From: Oscillospiraceae bacterium
GTDB lineage: Bacteria > Bacillota_A > Clostridia > Oscillospirales > Oscillospiraceae
Assembly: GCA_024690695.1 (NCBI GenBank)
Contig: JAILOS010000094.1
Span: forward strand, 1-25,864
DNA length: 25,864 nucleotides
Direction of reading: 5' to 3'
Both the position numbers and the translations under genes were made by a program. The notes below the pieces were generated by a model. It was not told the origin of the DNA and made no database searches. It was given only the letters and a program-made list of their open reading frames with translations. Below, piece by piece: positions 13,469-21,493 of the stretch; the stretch's first letter is position 1; each line of letters begins with the position of its first letter.

Positions 13469-13542
13469 TGGAGCGGGTGATGGGAATCGAACCCACGTAT
13501 CCAGCTTGGAAGGCTGGTGTTCTGCCATTGAACTACACCCGC
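13469..13542 (-). tRNA. tRNA-Gly (TCC)
   Basis: A 74-nt cloverleaf with encoded TCCA end. Acceptor GCGGGTG/CACCCGC, anticodon stem CCAGC/GCTGG around CTTCCAA, anticodon TCC. It is first in the cluster, about 20 bases after the promoter. Confidence 0.97.
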
Positions 13543-13562
13543 GCGGGCTGTTCAGCCAGAAA

Positions 13563-13591
13563 ATAATATCACAGCGCTCCGGGCTTGTCAA
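13563..13591 (-). promoter_or_regulatory. Promoter of the tRNA cluster
   Basis: Minus-strand consensus TTGACA (13591-13586), 17-base spacer, TATTAT (13568-13563), just before tRNA-Gly. Confidence 0.85.
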
Positions 13592-13676
13592 CAACTTTTT
13601 CGGCGAAAAGCCGCCCGGCGGCGGCAAAAAAGCGCGCGGCGCCGCCCGCGGGGGGCCCTTGCGGACAACTCGGCGA

Positions 13677-13705
13677 TTGCACGCGGGCGCGATGTGTGCT
13701 ATAAT
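13677..13705 (+). promoter_or_regulatory. Promoter of the barnase-like gene
   Basis: TTGCAC (13677-13682), 17-base spacer, consensus TATAAT (13700-13705), about 34 bases before the start codon. Confidence 0.82.
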
Positions 13706-13738
13706 AAAAAAACCATTTTTTGAAAGGTCGTGCTCCGG

Positions 13739-14239
13739 ATGAAGGGAAAGGCAAAGCTCTGGCCGCTGCTGCTGGCGGTGATCCTGGTCGCGCTGCTGCT
13801 GAGCGGCCGCTTCGGCGGCGTCGACGGGCTGCTGGCGGGTTTGGGCGGCGGCGAGACCGCGCTTGAAGAGGCCGGCGGCCAGAACGACAGCGGCGGCGCG
13901 CCGGGCAAAGACGCCGTCTGCACGAGCCGGGACGAAATCGCTCTCTATATCCATCTGTACGGGCAGCTCCCGCCGAACTTCATCACAAAGGCCGAGGCGA
14001 AGGCGGCCGGCTGGCCCGGCGGCTCGCTGGAGCCCTACTGCCCCGGCAAGTGCATCGGCGGCGACCGCTTCGGAAACCGCGAGGGCCTGCTGCCGGACGC
14101 GGAGGGCCGCACGTGGACCGAGTGCGACGTGAACACCCTCGGCGCGGACGAGCGCGGAACGGAACGGATCGTCTTCTCCAACGACGGGCTGATCTTCTAC
14201 ACGCCCGACCACTATGGACACTTCGAGCAGCTCTATTGA
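13739..14239 (+). CDS. Barnase-family ribonuclease, exported or membrane-anchored
   Basis: This 166-residue protein has an N-terminal hydrophobic segment (7-22), a short variable linker, and a barnase-type RNase domain (about 60-166). Every catalytic position of barnase is conserved: K84 (Lys27) in FITKAEA, R114 (Arg59) in GNREG, E128 (Glu73) in GRTWTE, R139 (Arg83), R143 (Arg87) in ERIVFSND, and H158 (His102) in PDHYGHF. Four cysteines (61, 101, 105, 129) not found in barnase could form disulfides outside the cell. No clear signal-peptidase site follows the hydrophobic segment, so it may stay anchored. ATG 13739 is preferred over GTG 13730 because AAGG at 13724-13727 is too near the GTG. No separate barstar gene is adjacent; the only one seen is the domain fused to the phosphatase at 2277. 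Confidence 0.95.
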   Translation: MKGKAKLWPLLLAVILVALLLSGRFGGVDGLLAGLGGGETALEEAGGQNDSGGAPGKDAVCTSRDEIALYIHLYGQLPPNFITKAEAKAAGWPGGSLEPYCPGKCIGGDRFGNREGLLPDAEGRTWTECDVNTLGADERGTERIVFSNDGLIFYTPDHYGHFEQLY

Positions 14240-14271
14240 GCCTGCGAAGGCCGCCCGCCGCCGGGCGCCGA

Positions 14272-14281
14272 TTGTTAACAA
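14272..14281. promoter_or_regulatory. Palindrome TTGTTAACAA upstream of the membrane operon
   Basis: A perfect 10-bp palindrome, possibly an operator. About 30 bases further on is TATAAG (14311-14316 region), which could be the -10 box of the operon, but no good -35 box is seen at the right distance. Confidence 0.3.
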
Positions 14282-14365
14282 ATTCCTGTTGTTTTTCCGA
14301 CGGCTATTTTATAAGATGGTAGCGGCTCGGTTCAAAGCCGGGCGCTGCGGCAAGGAGGCGAGGCC

Positions 14366-15472
14366 GTGGAGACGGAGCTCCCCGTAAAAAAGAAAAAATC
14401 TCCCTGGCCCACCGTGATCTTTGTCGCAGCCAACGCGCTCGTCATCGGCTGGACGGCGATCCGCGAGTTCGCCGGCAGCGACGGGGCCGACCGCTTCGGC
14501 GACGTGGAGATCCGCTGGCTGCTGCTGATCCCGGCGCTGCTGTGCCTTGCCGCGGCGGTGGCGCTGGAGACCTGGAAGTATGCGCTGGTGATGCGCGCGA
14601 CCTGCGGCAGGGTCGACCGGAGCCTTGCACGGCGCACCGTGCTGATCGGCCGCTATTATGACAACGTCACGCCCTCCGGCGTCGGCGGCCAGCCCTTCCA
14701 GATCTACTATATGAAGAAAAACGGCGTGCCCAACGGGCCGAGCGCCGCGATCCCCGTGGCGGGCTTTCTGTCGATGCAGTTCGGCTTCATCCTGCTGGCG
14801 CTGCTGGTGCTGCTGTGCGGCGGCGGCACGGGCGAGAGCGAGGTCGTGCGCGTGGCGGCCGCCATCGGTCTGTTTTTCTATTCCTTTTTCCCGGTCGTCA
14901 TCATCCTCTTTGCGCTCTTTCCGCACTTTGCCCGGCGCGTCACCGGCTGGACCGTGTCGCTGCTGGCGCGGATGCACCTCGTGAAAAACAAGGAGGAGTC
15001 GGCCGAGAACTTTATCGCCAACGTGGACGAATACAGCCGCTGCCTCAAGGAGCTGCTGAAAAACGGCCGCCTCTGCCTGCAGATCCTCGCGCTCGGCTTT
15101 GCGTACCAGGCGGTGATCTGCTCGATCCCCTTCTTCGTGATCCTGGCCTTCGGCGGCGAGGTCGGCTTCTTCGAGAGCCTGGCGACCACGGCGCTGATCT
15201 ATGCGGCCATCACCTTCATCCCCACGCCCGGCAACGCCGGCGCCGCGGAGGGCATGTTCTACGCGGTGTTTTCGATGCTCACGACGGGCTATATCTTCTG
15301 GGCGATGCTGACCTGGCGCTTTTTTGTGTTTTATCTGTTCATCCTCGCCGGGCTTCTGCTGCACGCGGAGGACGCGCTGCGCGCCCGGATCGAGACGCGG
15401 CGCCGGCTTCGCGAGGCGCGGCGGGAAGCGATCCCGATGCCCGGGGGCGAAAAGGAGCGGGTCGCGCGATGA
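14366..15472 (+). CDS. Lysylphosphatidylglycerol synthase-like transmembrane protein (UPF0104)
   Basis: This 368-residue integral membrane protein has about seven or eight hydrophobic segments and matches the membrane domain of MprF-type flippase/synthases (LPG_synthase_TM). The conserved VTPSGVGGQPFQIYYM motif near 105-120 is diagnostic, and FIPTPGNAGAAEGMFY near 280-297 is the second typical motif. It lacks the soluble aminoacyl-transferase domain of MprF, so it probably moves or handles lipids rather than adding lysine. GTG 14366 has AAGGAGG 7 bases upstream. It opens a six-gene operon, with its stop overlapping the next start (ATGA). Confidence 0.9.
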   Translation: METELPVKKKKSPWPTVIFVAANALVIGWTAIREFAGSDGADRFGDVEIRWLLLIPALLCLAAAVALETWKYALVMRATCGRVDRSLARRTVLIGRYYDNVTPSGVGGQPFQIYYMKKNGVPNGPSAAIPVAGFLSMQFGFILLALLVLLCGGGTGESEVVRVAAAIGLFFYSFFPVVIILFALFPHFARRVTGWTVSLLARMHLVKNKEESAENFIANVDEYSRCLKELLKNGRLCLQILALGFAYQAVICSIPFFVILAFGGEVGFFESLATTALIYAAITFIPTPGNAGAAEGMFYAVFSMLTTGYIFWAMLTWRFFVFYLFILAGLLLHAEDALRARIETRRRLREARREAIPMPGGEKERVAR

Positions 15473-16191
15473 GCCGGAAACAGCGGATCGTACGCGCGGG
15501 GCTGCTGATCGCGGCGGTCGCGGCCGTAACGGCGCTCGGCTGGCTGATCGGACGGCCGCTCGTGCGCTTCGTCTCGGAGCCGGAGCGCTTTCGCCTCTGG
15601 ATCCGCGAAACGGGCTTCCGGGGCGTGGCGGCCTTCGTGCTGATGAACGTGCTGCAGGTCTTCGCCGCGGTGATCCCCGCGGGGCCCTTCTCCGTCGCCG
15701 CGGGCTACGCCTTCGGCCCTCTCTGGGGCACGGTGATCTGCCTGCTGTCCAACTCGGCGGCGGCGATGGGCGTTTTCTGGCTGATCCGCCGCTTTGGCGG
15801 CGCGGTCGTGCGCTTCCTCTCCGGACGCGAGCCGGAGGAATTCGAGCTGTTCCGGAACAAGCCGCGGCGCGAGCTGCTGCTGTTGCTGATCTTTCTGATC
15901 CCCGGCTCGCCGAAGGACGTGCTCACCTACGCCGCGGGGCTGACGGACGTCTCCGCGCCCGCGTTCGCCGGGATCAATCTCGTCGGCCGCATCCCCGGCA
16001 TCCTGCTGTCCGTCCTGGGCGGGGAAAGCCTGATGCGCGGGGAATACGGCCTCGTGCTGGGCGTCACGCTGCTGGCGGCCGCCCTCTATCTCGCAGGCAT
16101 GTTCCTGTACAGGAAAACCATAGATAAACCGAAGGACAAAACGGAAAAAGAAGAAAAACCCTCTGACAAACAGAAAGGAGAACAACCATGA
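15469..16191 (+). CDS. TVP38/TMEM64-family (DedA-like) membrane protein
   Basis: This 240-residue membrane protein has the family's re-entrant-loop motifs: PAGPFSVAAGYAFGPLWG near 67-84, and IPGSPKDVLTYAAGL followed by GRIPGILLSVLGGESL. DedA/TVP38 proteins have been linked to lipid carrier or phospholipid scrambling. The last 25 residues are a charged Lys/Glu/Asp tail. ATG overlaps the upstream stop; AAGGAG lies 11 bases before it. The pairing with an LPG-synthase-like protein suggests a shared envelope-lipid role, which is inference. Confidence 0.9.
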   Translation: MSRKQRIVRAGLLIAAVAAVTALGWLIGRPLVRFVSEPERFRLWIRETGFRGVAAFVLMNVLQVFAAVIPAGPFSVAAGYAFGPLWGTVICLLSNSAAAMGVFWLIRRFGGAVVRFLSGREPEEFELFRNKPRRELLLLLIFLIPGSPKDVLTYAAGLTDVSAPAFAGINLVGRIPGILLSVLGGESLMRGEYGLVLGVTLLAAALYLAGMFLYRKTIDKPKDKTEKEEKPSDKQKGEQP

Positions 16192-18002
16192 TCTGCAAAA
16201 ACTGCGGAGCGGACGTCGAAGACGGCGTGCGCTTCTGCCCCGCCTGCGGGGCGAAGACGGAGGCCGGGCAGCAGCCCGCGGCCCCCGAGGCTCCGGCCCC
16301 CGCGCCGGAAATCCCGTCTCCCGAGATCCGTCCCGAAAAGCCCGCCCGCAAAGGCGGCTGGATCGGCTGGGCCATCGGCGGCGTCGTTCTCGTCGCGCTG
16401 ATCGTGCTCGGCGTGATCTTCGGGCCCAAGCTCTTCGGCAAGAAGGACGCGGACGAAGACACGACGCGCGCAATCCGCCAGGAAGACTACGAAACCGATG
16501 AAGACTACTACCGCGCCGTCGAGACGCAGGAGATGGAGATCGCCGGCGAGAAGCTCGGCGAGGCGCTGACCGCCTACGAGTCGGCCCGTTCGAACACGCC
16601 CGCCGCGGCGGCGGAGCAGCAGGCCGCTGAGGGCACGCTCAAGCTCACAATCGACCAGAGCGCCCTGCCGGAGTCGTTCCGCTCCGAGCTGGAGAGCGCG
16701 ATCGGCGTCGACGTCAGCTGGTTTGAAAGCGTCGGCCTGCGCATGAAGGGCGCCGTCCGCAGCGAGAAAGCCGACGAGCTGCTGGTGGGCATCACCTACA
16801 CGCTCCTGCTCAACGATACCGATCTGCTGGACATGAACATGCTGCTCGACTACGCGAACCTGATGATGTACATGTCGGTCCCCGACCTCTCCAAGAGCGC
16901 CGCGAAGCTCGACCTGCAGGAGTACATGGACATGGATCCCGAGGATTTCCGTGCGGCGATGGAGACCGGCGCGGCCGTGCAGGCCGCCCTCCCCGACGCC
17001 GAGACCGTCGGCCGCCTGATCACGCGCTACGGCACGATCATCCTCAACAATATCACCGACGTGACGACCGACAACGAGACCGTGAAGGCCGGCGGCATTG
17101 AAAACGAATACATCGTGGTCACCGTGCGCCTGGACGGCGACGACCTGATCAATCTCGCCCGCGACCTGTGCACGGAAGTGCGCGGCGATGAAGACATCAA
17201 GAAGATCTATTTCGACGTCGCCAAGGCTGCCGGCGTCGGGGACGAGGAGATCCAGGAGGGCTGGCAGGAGCTCATCGACGAGCTTGACGAGACGCTGGAA
17301 GACATCAACAGCACCGAGCCCGAGGACATCACCGACGTCTTCGTGCTGCGCAGCTACGTCGACGAGGTCGGCGCGGTCCACGGCCGCGAACTCACCTATA
17401 CCGAAGACGACGAGACGCTCCTCCGCTTCAAGTGGATCGGGACCGCCGACGGAAAGAAGACCGGCCTTGACGCCGAGCTGTGGGTCAGCGACTACCTGGC
17501 GGACGACGAGATCGAGGTCTCTGTCGTCGGCGCCGGCGAGAAGGACGAGAAGACCTTCAAGGGCGAGTACGTCGTCAGCGCCGCGGTCGGCGGCGAGAAG
17601 CACGAGCTTGCGATCGTCACCGTGAAGAGCAGCGGCGAGAATTTCAACGGCGAGATCAACATCGCGCCGAGCAAGGAGCTGCAGGACGAGATCCTGGACG
17701 AGCTCGATCTGACCGGCGAGGAGGAAGAGTTCTTCCGCAGCCTCAGCCTGTCGCTGATCAACGAGAGCACGGACAAGGAGGCCGACCTCCGCGTCGTCGT
17801 CAAGGCCGGCTCCAAGGCGCTCCTTACGCTGTCCGTCGACGGCCGCAGCATTGACGACTACGATCTCAGCATCCCGACCGACGCGCTCGACGTGTCCGAG
17901 TGGAGCGGCACGCTCGACTACAGCGGCGTCATCACGATCATCAACCGTCTGAAGGACGCCGGCGTGCCTTCCGCGCTGCTGCGTTCTCTCGGCGTCGCCT
18001 GA
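16188..18002 (+). CDS. Zinc-ribbon, single-pass membrane protein with acidic extracellular region
   Basis: This 604-residue protein begins with a zinc ribbon (C3, C6, C17, C20; CKNCGADVEDGVRFCPAC), a Pro/Ala-rich linker (about 28-52), and one transmembrane segment (about 57-80). About 520 acidic residues follow on the outside. The C-terminal region is rich in Asp/Glu and beta-strand-like stretches, and shows no recognised enzyme motif. This architecture is common in clostridial proteins of unknown function. ATG overlaps the upstream stop and has AAAGGAG 8 bases before it. It lies eight bases before the ABC ATPase, suggesting it works with that exporter, perhaps as a sensor or accessory protein. 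Function unknown. Confidence 0.85.
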   Translation: MICKNCGADVEDGVRFCPACGAKTEAGQQPAAPEAPAPAPEIPSPEIRPEKPARKGGWIGWAIGGVVLVALIVLGVIFGPKLFGKKDADEDTTRAIRQEDYETDEDYYRAVETQEMEIAGEKLGEALTAYESARSNTPAAAAEQQAAEGTLKLTIDQSALPESFRSELESAIGVDVSWFESVGLRMKGAVRSEKADELLVGITYTLLLNDTDLLDMNMLLDYANLMMYMSVPDLSKSAAKLDLQEYMDMDPEDFRAAMETGAAVQAALPDAETVGRLITRYGTIILNNITDVTTDNETVKAGGIENEYIVVTVRLDGDDLINLARDLCTEVRGDEDIKKIYFDVAKAAGVGDEEIQEGWQELIDELDETLEDINSTEPEDITDVFVLRSYVDEVGAVHGRELTYTEDDETLLRFKWIGTADGKKTGLDAELWVSDYLADDEIEVSVVGAGEKDEKTFKGEYVVSAAVGGEKHELAIVTVKSSGENFNGEINIAPSKELQDEILDELDLTGEEEEFFRSLSLSLINESTDKEADLRVVVKAGSKALLTLSVDGRSIDDYDLSIPTDALDVSEWSGTLDYSGVITIINRLKDAGVPSALLRSLGVA

Positions 18003-18009
18003 TCCGCCG

Positions 18010-18687
18010 ATGGACGCGCAGATCATCGACGTCAAAAAACAATACGGAAAAAAGCAGGTGCTCCGGGGCGTCAGCTTTGACGCCTCGGCGGGCAGCTGTG
18101 TGGGCATCGTCGGCACCAACGGCACCGGCAAATCCACGCTGCTGCGCATCATGGCGGGCGTGCTGAAGCCGGACGGCGGGCGCTTCCTCTGGAAGGGGGA
18201 GGACCTGCTGCGCCAGACCGCGCTCCGCGCCCGCACGGTGGCCTACGTCCCGCAGGGCACGCCTCTGATCGAGGAGCTCAGCGCGCGGGACAACCTCCGC
18301 CTCTGGTACGAGCCGCAGGCGCTGGAGAAGTCGCTCGAGGAGGGGCTGCTGCGCCAGCTCGGCGTGCACGAATTCCTCGGCGTCGGCGCGGCGCGCCTGT
18401 CGGGCGGCATGCGCAAGCGCCTGAGCATCGGCTGCGCGATCGCGCGCGACCCGGCGGTGCTGCTGCTCGACGAGCCGACCGCCGCGCTCGACCTTGTGTG
18501 CAAGGAGCGCATCATGGACACCTTCGACAGCTTCCGCAGGGCCGGCGGCCTGCTGGTGCTGGTGACGCACGACCAGTGGGAGCTGGGCATGTGCGACCAG
18601 TGGCACCTGCTGCACGGCGGCCTGCTCGAGGATTACCGCTACGAGGGGAATCTGCGCGGCCTGATCCGGGATCTGGAGCGGCCATGA
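18010..18687 (+). CDS. ABC transporter ATP-binding protein
   Basis: This 225-residue cytoplasmic ATPase has Walker A GTNGTGKST (35-43), a Q-loop in VPQG, signature LSGGM (130-134), Walker B LLLDEPT (151-157) and the switch His187 in VTHD. It is a single nucleotide-binding domain that would dimerise under the two permeases encoded next. It starts 7 bases after the previous stop with no clear ribosome-binding site, so translation is probably coupled. Substrate is not known. Confidence 0.95.
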   Translation: MDAQIIDVKKQYGKKQVLRGVSFDASAGSCVGIVGTNGTGKSTLLRIMAGVLKPDGGRFLWKGEDLLRQTALRARTVAYVPQGTPLIEELSARDNLRLWYEPQALEKSLEEGLLRQLGVHEFLGVGAARLSGGMRKRLSIGCAIARDPAVLLLDEPTAALDLVCKERIMDTFDSFRRAGGLLVLVTHDQWELGMCDQWHLLHGGLLEDYRYEGNLRGLIRDLERP

Positions 18688-19916
18688 AGAGGTTTCCGGT
18701 CTATTTTACGCTGCAGCTCAAGCGCGCGGCCAAGCTGCTGCCGCAGATGCTGGCCGTGACGCTGCTGCTGGCGGTCCTGACGGCGCTGGCCGGGCTGATG
18801 CTCTCGCGCATGAACGCCGAGGACGAGTCGAAGCAGCTCGTGCGTCTGGCCATCGTCGGCAACACCGAGGAAGGCTATCTGAGCGAGGGCCTCGGCCTGC
18901 TCGAAAGTCTGGACTCCTCGCGCTTTTCGATCAAGCTGGAGAACATGGACCGCGAAGAGGCCGTCCGCGCGCTGCGGCGCGGGGAGATCGACGCCTACGC
19001 CGAGATCCCGGACGGCTGGGCCGAGGCGCTGTGGTACGGCGTCCATCTGCCGATCAACTACGTATCCAACAGCGGCGGCTCTGACGTCGGCTCGCAGCTG
19101 ATGCGCGAGATCGTCACCGCGATCTCCACGCTCGTGCTCGAGACCGAAAACGCCGTCTACGGCGCGCAGGACTTCGTTTACGAACAGCTTGACGGCGACG
19201 GCATGCGCGCCGGCGACGCCGTCATGTGGCGCTACGCGACCGCGATCCTCGACCGCGACCGGCTCTTCCAGGTGAAGACGATCGGCGCGGCGGGCGATCT
19301 GAGCTATCCCGGCTATTATCTCTGCGGCATCGGCATCCTGTTTCTGATGCTCTGGTCCATCAGCTGCAGCCCGCTTTTCTCGGGCCGTTCACGCGAGCTG
19401 GGCCAGATCCTCGGCGCGGAGGGGCTGCGCGCCCCGGCGCAGGTGCTGGCGGAGTTTACGGGATATCTGCTGCTGATGCTCTTCGGCATGCTGGTCGCGG
19501 GCGGGCTGCTCGGGGCGCTGCTCAAGCGCTTTGAGATCGCGATCCCCGAGCTCGCCGCTCTGGACAAGAGCGAGAAAACGCAGCTCGTTTTCGCGGCGCT
19601 CAGCGTGGCGGCGATGCTCTGCGCGCTGCAGTTTTTGCTCTACGAGCTCGCCAACAGCACCGTCAGCGGCATCCTGCTGCAGTTTCTCAACGCCGCCGTG
19701 CAGGGCTATCTCGCCGGCTGCTTCTATCCCGCCTCCTTCTTCCCGGAGGGGCTGCGCGCCGTCGGCTCGCTGCTGCCCGCCGGGCAGGGCATGCGCCTGC
19801 TGCGCGGCTGCCTGCTGCGGGATTCGGCCGCGCCGGGGCTCGGCTTCGTCTGGCTGTATCTGCTGATCTTCCTCGCGCTCTCGGTCTTCGTCCGGGACCG
19901 CAGGAACCGCGCGTGA
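18684..19916 (+). CDS. ABC-2 type transporter permease (first)
   Basis: This 410-residue protein has the ABC-2 exporter layout. One transmembrane helix lies near 20-42, a large external domain about 43-210 contains MDREEAVRALRRGEIDAYAEIPDGW, and about five C-terminal helices start near 218. The long external loop after the first helix is typical of the YhgE/ABC-2 type. It overlaps the ATPase stop codon (ATGA). With the second permease it probably forms a heterodimer. Confidence 0.88.
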   Translation: MKRFPVYFTLQLKRAAKLLPQMLAVTLLLAVLTALAGLMLSRMNAEDESKQLVRLAIVGNTEEGYLSEGLGLLESLDSSRFSIKLENMDREEAVRALRRGEIDAYAEIPDGWAEALWYGVHLPINYVSNSGGSDVGSQLMREIVTAISTLVLETENAVYGAQDFVYEQLDGDGMRAGDAVMWRYATAILDRDRLFQVKTIGAAGDLSYPGYYLCGIGILFLMLWSISCSPLFSGRSRELGQILGAEGLRAPAQVLAEFTGYLLLMLFGMLVAGGLLGALLKRFEIAIPELAALDKSEKTQLVFAALSVAAMLCALQFLLYELANSTVSGILLQFLNAAVQGYLAGCFYPASFFPEGLRAVGSLLPAGQGMRLLRGCLLRDSAAPGLGFVWLYLLIFLALSVFVRDRRNRA

Positions 19917-19930
19917 AAGGAGGCGCCGTG

Positions 19931-21067
19931 ATGAAAGCGATCCGCCGCGCGGCCCTGTGGTTCGCGCTGCTGACCAAGCGCCTCGTCAAGCGCCCCGCCT
20001 ATCTGGCGGTGCTGCTGCTGGTGCCGCTGTTCGCCCTGGCGCTGACGATCTTTTCCCGCCAGGACAGCGGCGTGCTGCACATCGCGCTGTGCGTGCGCGA
20101 CCCGGGCGAGCCCGCGGCCGAGGCGGCTGTGGAGCGCCTGCTGGCCGAGGACAGCATCGTGCGCTACGAGCGCGTGCGCTTCCCCTCGGAGGCCCGCGAG
20201 GCCGTCCACAGCGGCCGGGCCGACGCCGCCTGGATCTTCGAGAGCGACGTGAGCGGCCAGCTTCAGCGCTACGCCTCGCTCGGCAAGGGCCTGGCCGTGA
20301 CCGTGCTGGAGCGCGAGGACAACGTCTTTTTGATGCTCTCGCGGGAAAAGCTCTTTGCCGCGATCTACCCGGATCTGTCCTTCGCGGTCTTCTCCGACTT
20401 TCTGGAGAAGGACATGAAGGCCGGCGACCGCCCCGAGGAGGAGCTGCGCGGCTACTACCGGAGCGAAACCGTGTCCGAGCGCATCCTGCGCTTTACCGAC
20501 GCCGACGGCTCGGAGGTGGAGACGAAGAGCTATCTTGTCGCGCCGCTGCGGGGCATCCTCGCGCTGCTGATCGTGCTCAGCGCCCTCGCCTCCGGCATGT
20601 ACTGCTACCGGGAGGAGCGCAGCGAGAGCTTTGTCTGGCTCTCGGCGCGCAAGCGCCGCTGGCTGCCTCTGCTGTGCCATGTCACCGCGATGCTGCCCAC
20701 GGCGATCGCCTCGCTGATCGCGATGGCGCTGGCGGGCGTGACCGTGGACGCCGGGCGCGAGCTGCTGCTGATGCTGCTGTATATCCCCTCCGCCGCGCTC
20801 TTCTGCGAGCTGCTGCGCTGCCTCTGCCCCCGCGAGGAGCAGTTCGGCGCGCTGATCCCGATCCTCACGGTGGCGATGCTGGTCTTCTGCCCGGTGTTTC
20901 TGGATCTGGACCTGCTGCGGCCGATGCGCTTCGTGCTGCCGCCGGCCTATTATCTGCGGGCGGTGTTCAGCGCGGCGGAGCTGCCGCGCCTGCTGCTCTA
21001 CGGCGGCGTGCTCCTTGTGCTGACCGACGCGGCCTCTCGCCTGCGCCAGCTCCGCCGGGGCTTGTGA
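19931..21067 (+). CDS. ABC-2 type transporter permease (second)
   Basis: This 378-residue protein shares the first permease's plan: helix near 20-42, external domain with SEAREAVHSGRADAAWIFESDV-like sequence (about 45-205), then about six helices. ATG 19931 is chosen because AAAGGAGG (19916-19923) is 7 bases upstream; GTG at 19928 is also possible. It is the last gene of the operon, followed by a strong terminator. The two permeases are clearly different in sequence but alike in layout, suggesting an old duplication. Confidence 0.87.
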   Translation: MKAIRRAALWFALLTKRLVKRPAYLAVLLLVPLFALALTIFSRQDSGVLHIALCVRDPGEPAAEAAVERLLAEDSIVRYERVRFPSEAREAVHSGRADAAWIFESDVSGQLQRYASLGKGLAVTVLEREDNVFLMLSREKLFAAIYPDLSFAVFSDFLEKDMKAGDRPEEELRGYYRSETVSERILRFTDADGSEVETKSYLVAPLRGILALLIVLSALASGMYCYREERSESFVWLSARKRRWLPLLCHVTAMLPTAIASLIAMALAGVTVDAGRELLLMLLYIPSAALFCELLRCLCPREEQFGALIPILTVAMLVFCPVFLDLDLLRPMRFVLPPAYYLRAVFSAAELPRLLLYGGVLLVLTDAASRLRQLRRGL

Positions 21068-21100
21068 GGCGTTTTCCGTTTTTGATTTTTGCTTTTCTGC

Positions 21101-21142
21101 AAACCGGGCGACCGCGGAAAAACTCCGCGGCCGCCCGGTTTT
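21101..21142 (+). terminator. Terminator of the membrane/ABC operon
   Basis: AAACCGGGCG-A-CCGCGGA pairs with TCCGCGG-C-CGCCCGGTTT around AAAAC, then a T. It starts about 34 bases after the second permease. Confidence 0.85.
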
Positions 21143-21183
21143 GCGCGCAGAAGCGGTTAGTGAGGAGTGAGGAGTTTATCGTG

Positions 21184-21400
21184 CAGGGGACGGCGTCCTC
21201 GACGTCCCGTTTTCCTATGCGAACCTCACGGCCCCCTCGCAGGGGCGACCCTCGCGGTCGCCCGCCAGCCTGCGCGGCCCTCGCCTCACCCCGCAGGGGA
21301 CGGCGTCCTCGGCGTCCCGCCCGCGCAAACGCCGCCCCATCTCGGAGGGGCGGCCGCCCTCGGCGGCCCCACCCCGCAGGGCTCGCCCCGCTCGAAATCC
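21184..21400. repeat. Cluster of GC-rich palindromic intergenic repeats
   Basis: Four units share the frame (C)GCAGGGG..CCTCG..CCC(C/G) with a changing complementary core: 21184-21209 (core ACG/CGT), 21238-21264 (GACC/GGTC), 21292-21319 (ACG/CGT) and 21343-21370 (GGCC/GGCC). A weaker fifth begins near 21374. Each is an imperfect hairpin with pairing arms such as GGGACG/CGTCCC. The stretch 21150-21410 has no supportable gene. Similar repeats are frequent between genes in gut Clostridia. Confidence 0.75.
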
Positions 21401-21411
21401 CACGGCGGGGC

Positions 21412-21440
21412 TTGCCTTTTCCGCGGCGCGGGCTTATACT
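21412..21440 (+). promoter_or_regulatory. Promoter of the 282-residue membrane protein gene
   Basis: TTGCCT (21412-21417), 17-base spacer, TATACT (21435-21440), about 53 bases before the start. Confidence 0.7.
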
Positions 21441-21493
21441 GACAACGGACCGAAAAAAAGGAAGCGCCGCCCGGCGCCTCCGGAGGAGGAGAC

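Noticed and set aside
12744..13480. Several open frames across the tRNA cluster
   Set aside because: They are chance frames through tRNA genes; fragments such as GTRTPDTLLKRQ-like peptides are well-known false proteins from tRNA sequence.
16086..18236. 716-codon open frame opposite the zinc-ribbon gene
   Set aside because: Antisense of an acidic GC-rich gene; spans the ends of three operon genes and has no ribosome-binding site.
21184..21400. CRISPR array or protein-coding repeat
   Set aside because: Units differ in their cores, spacers are irregular, and frames through it lack a start signal.
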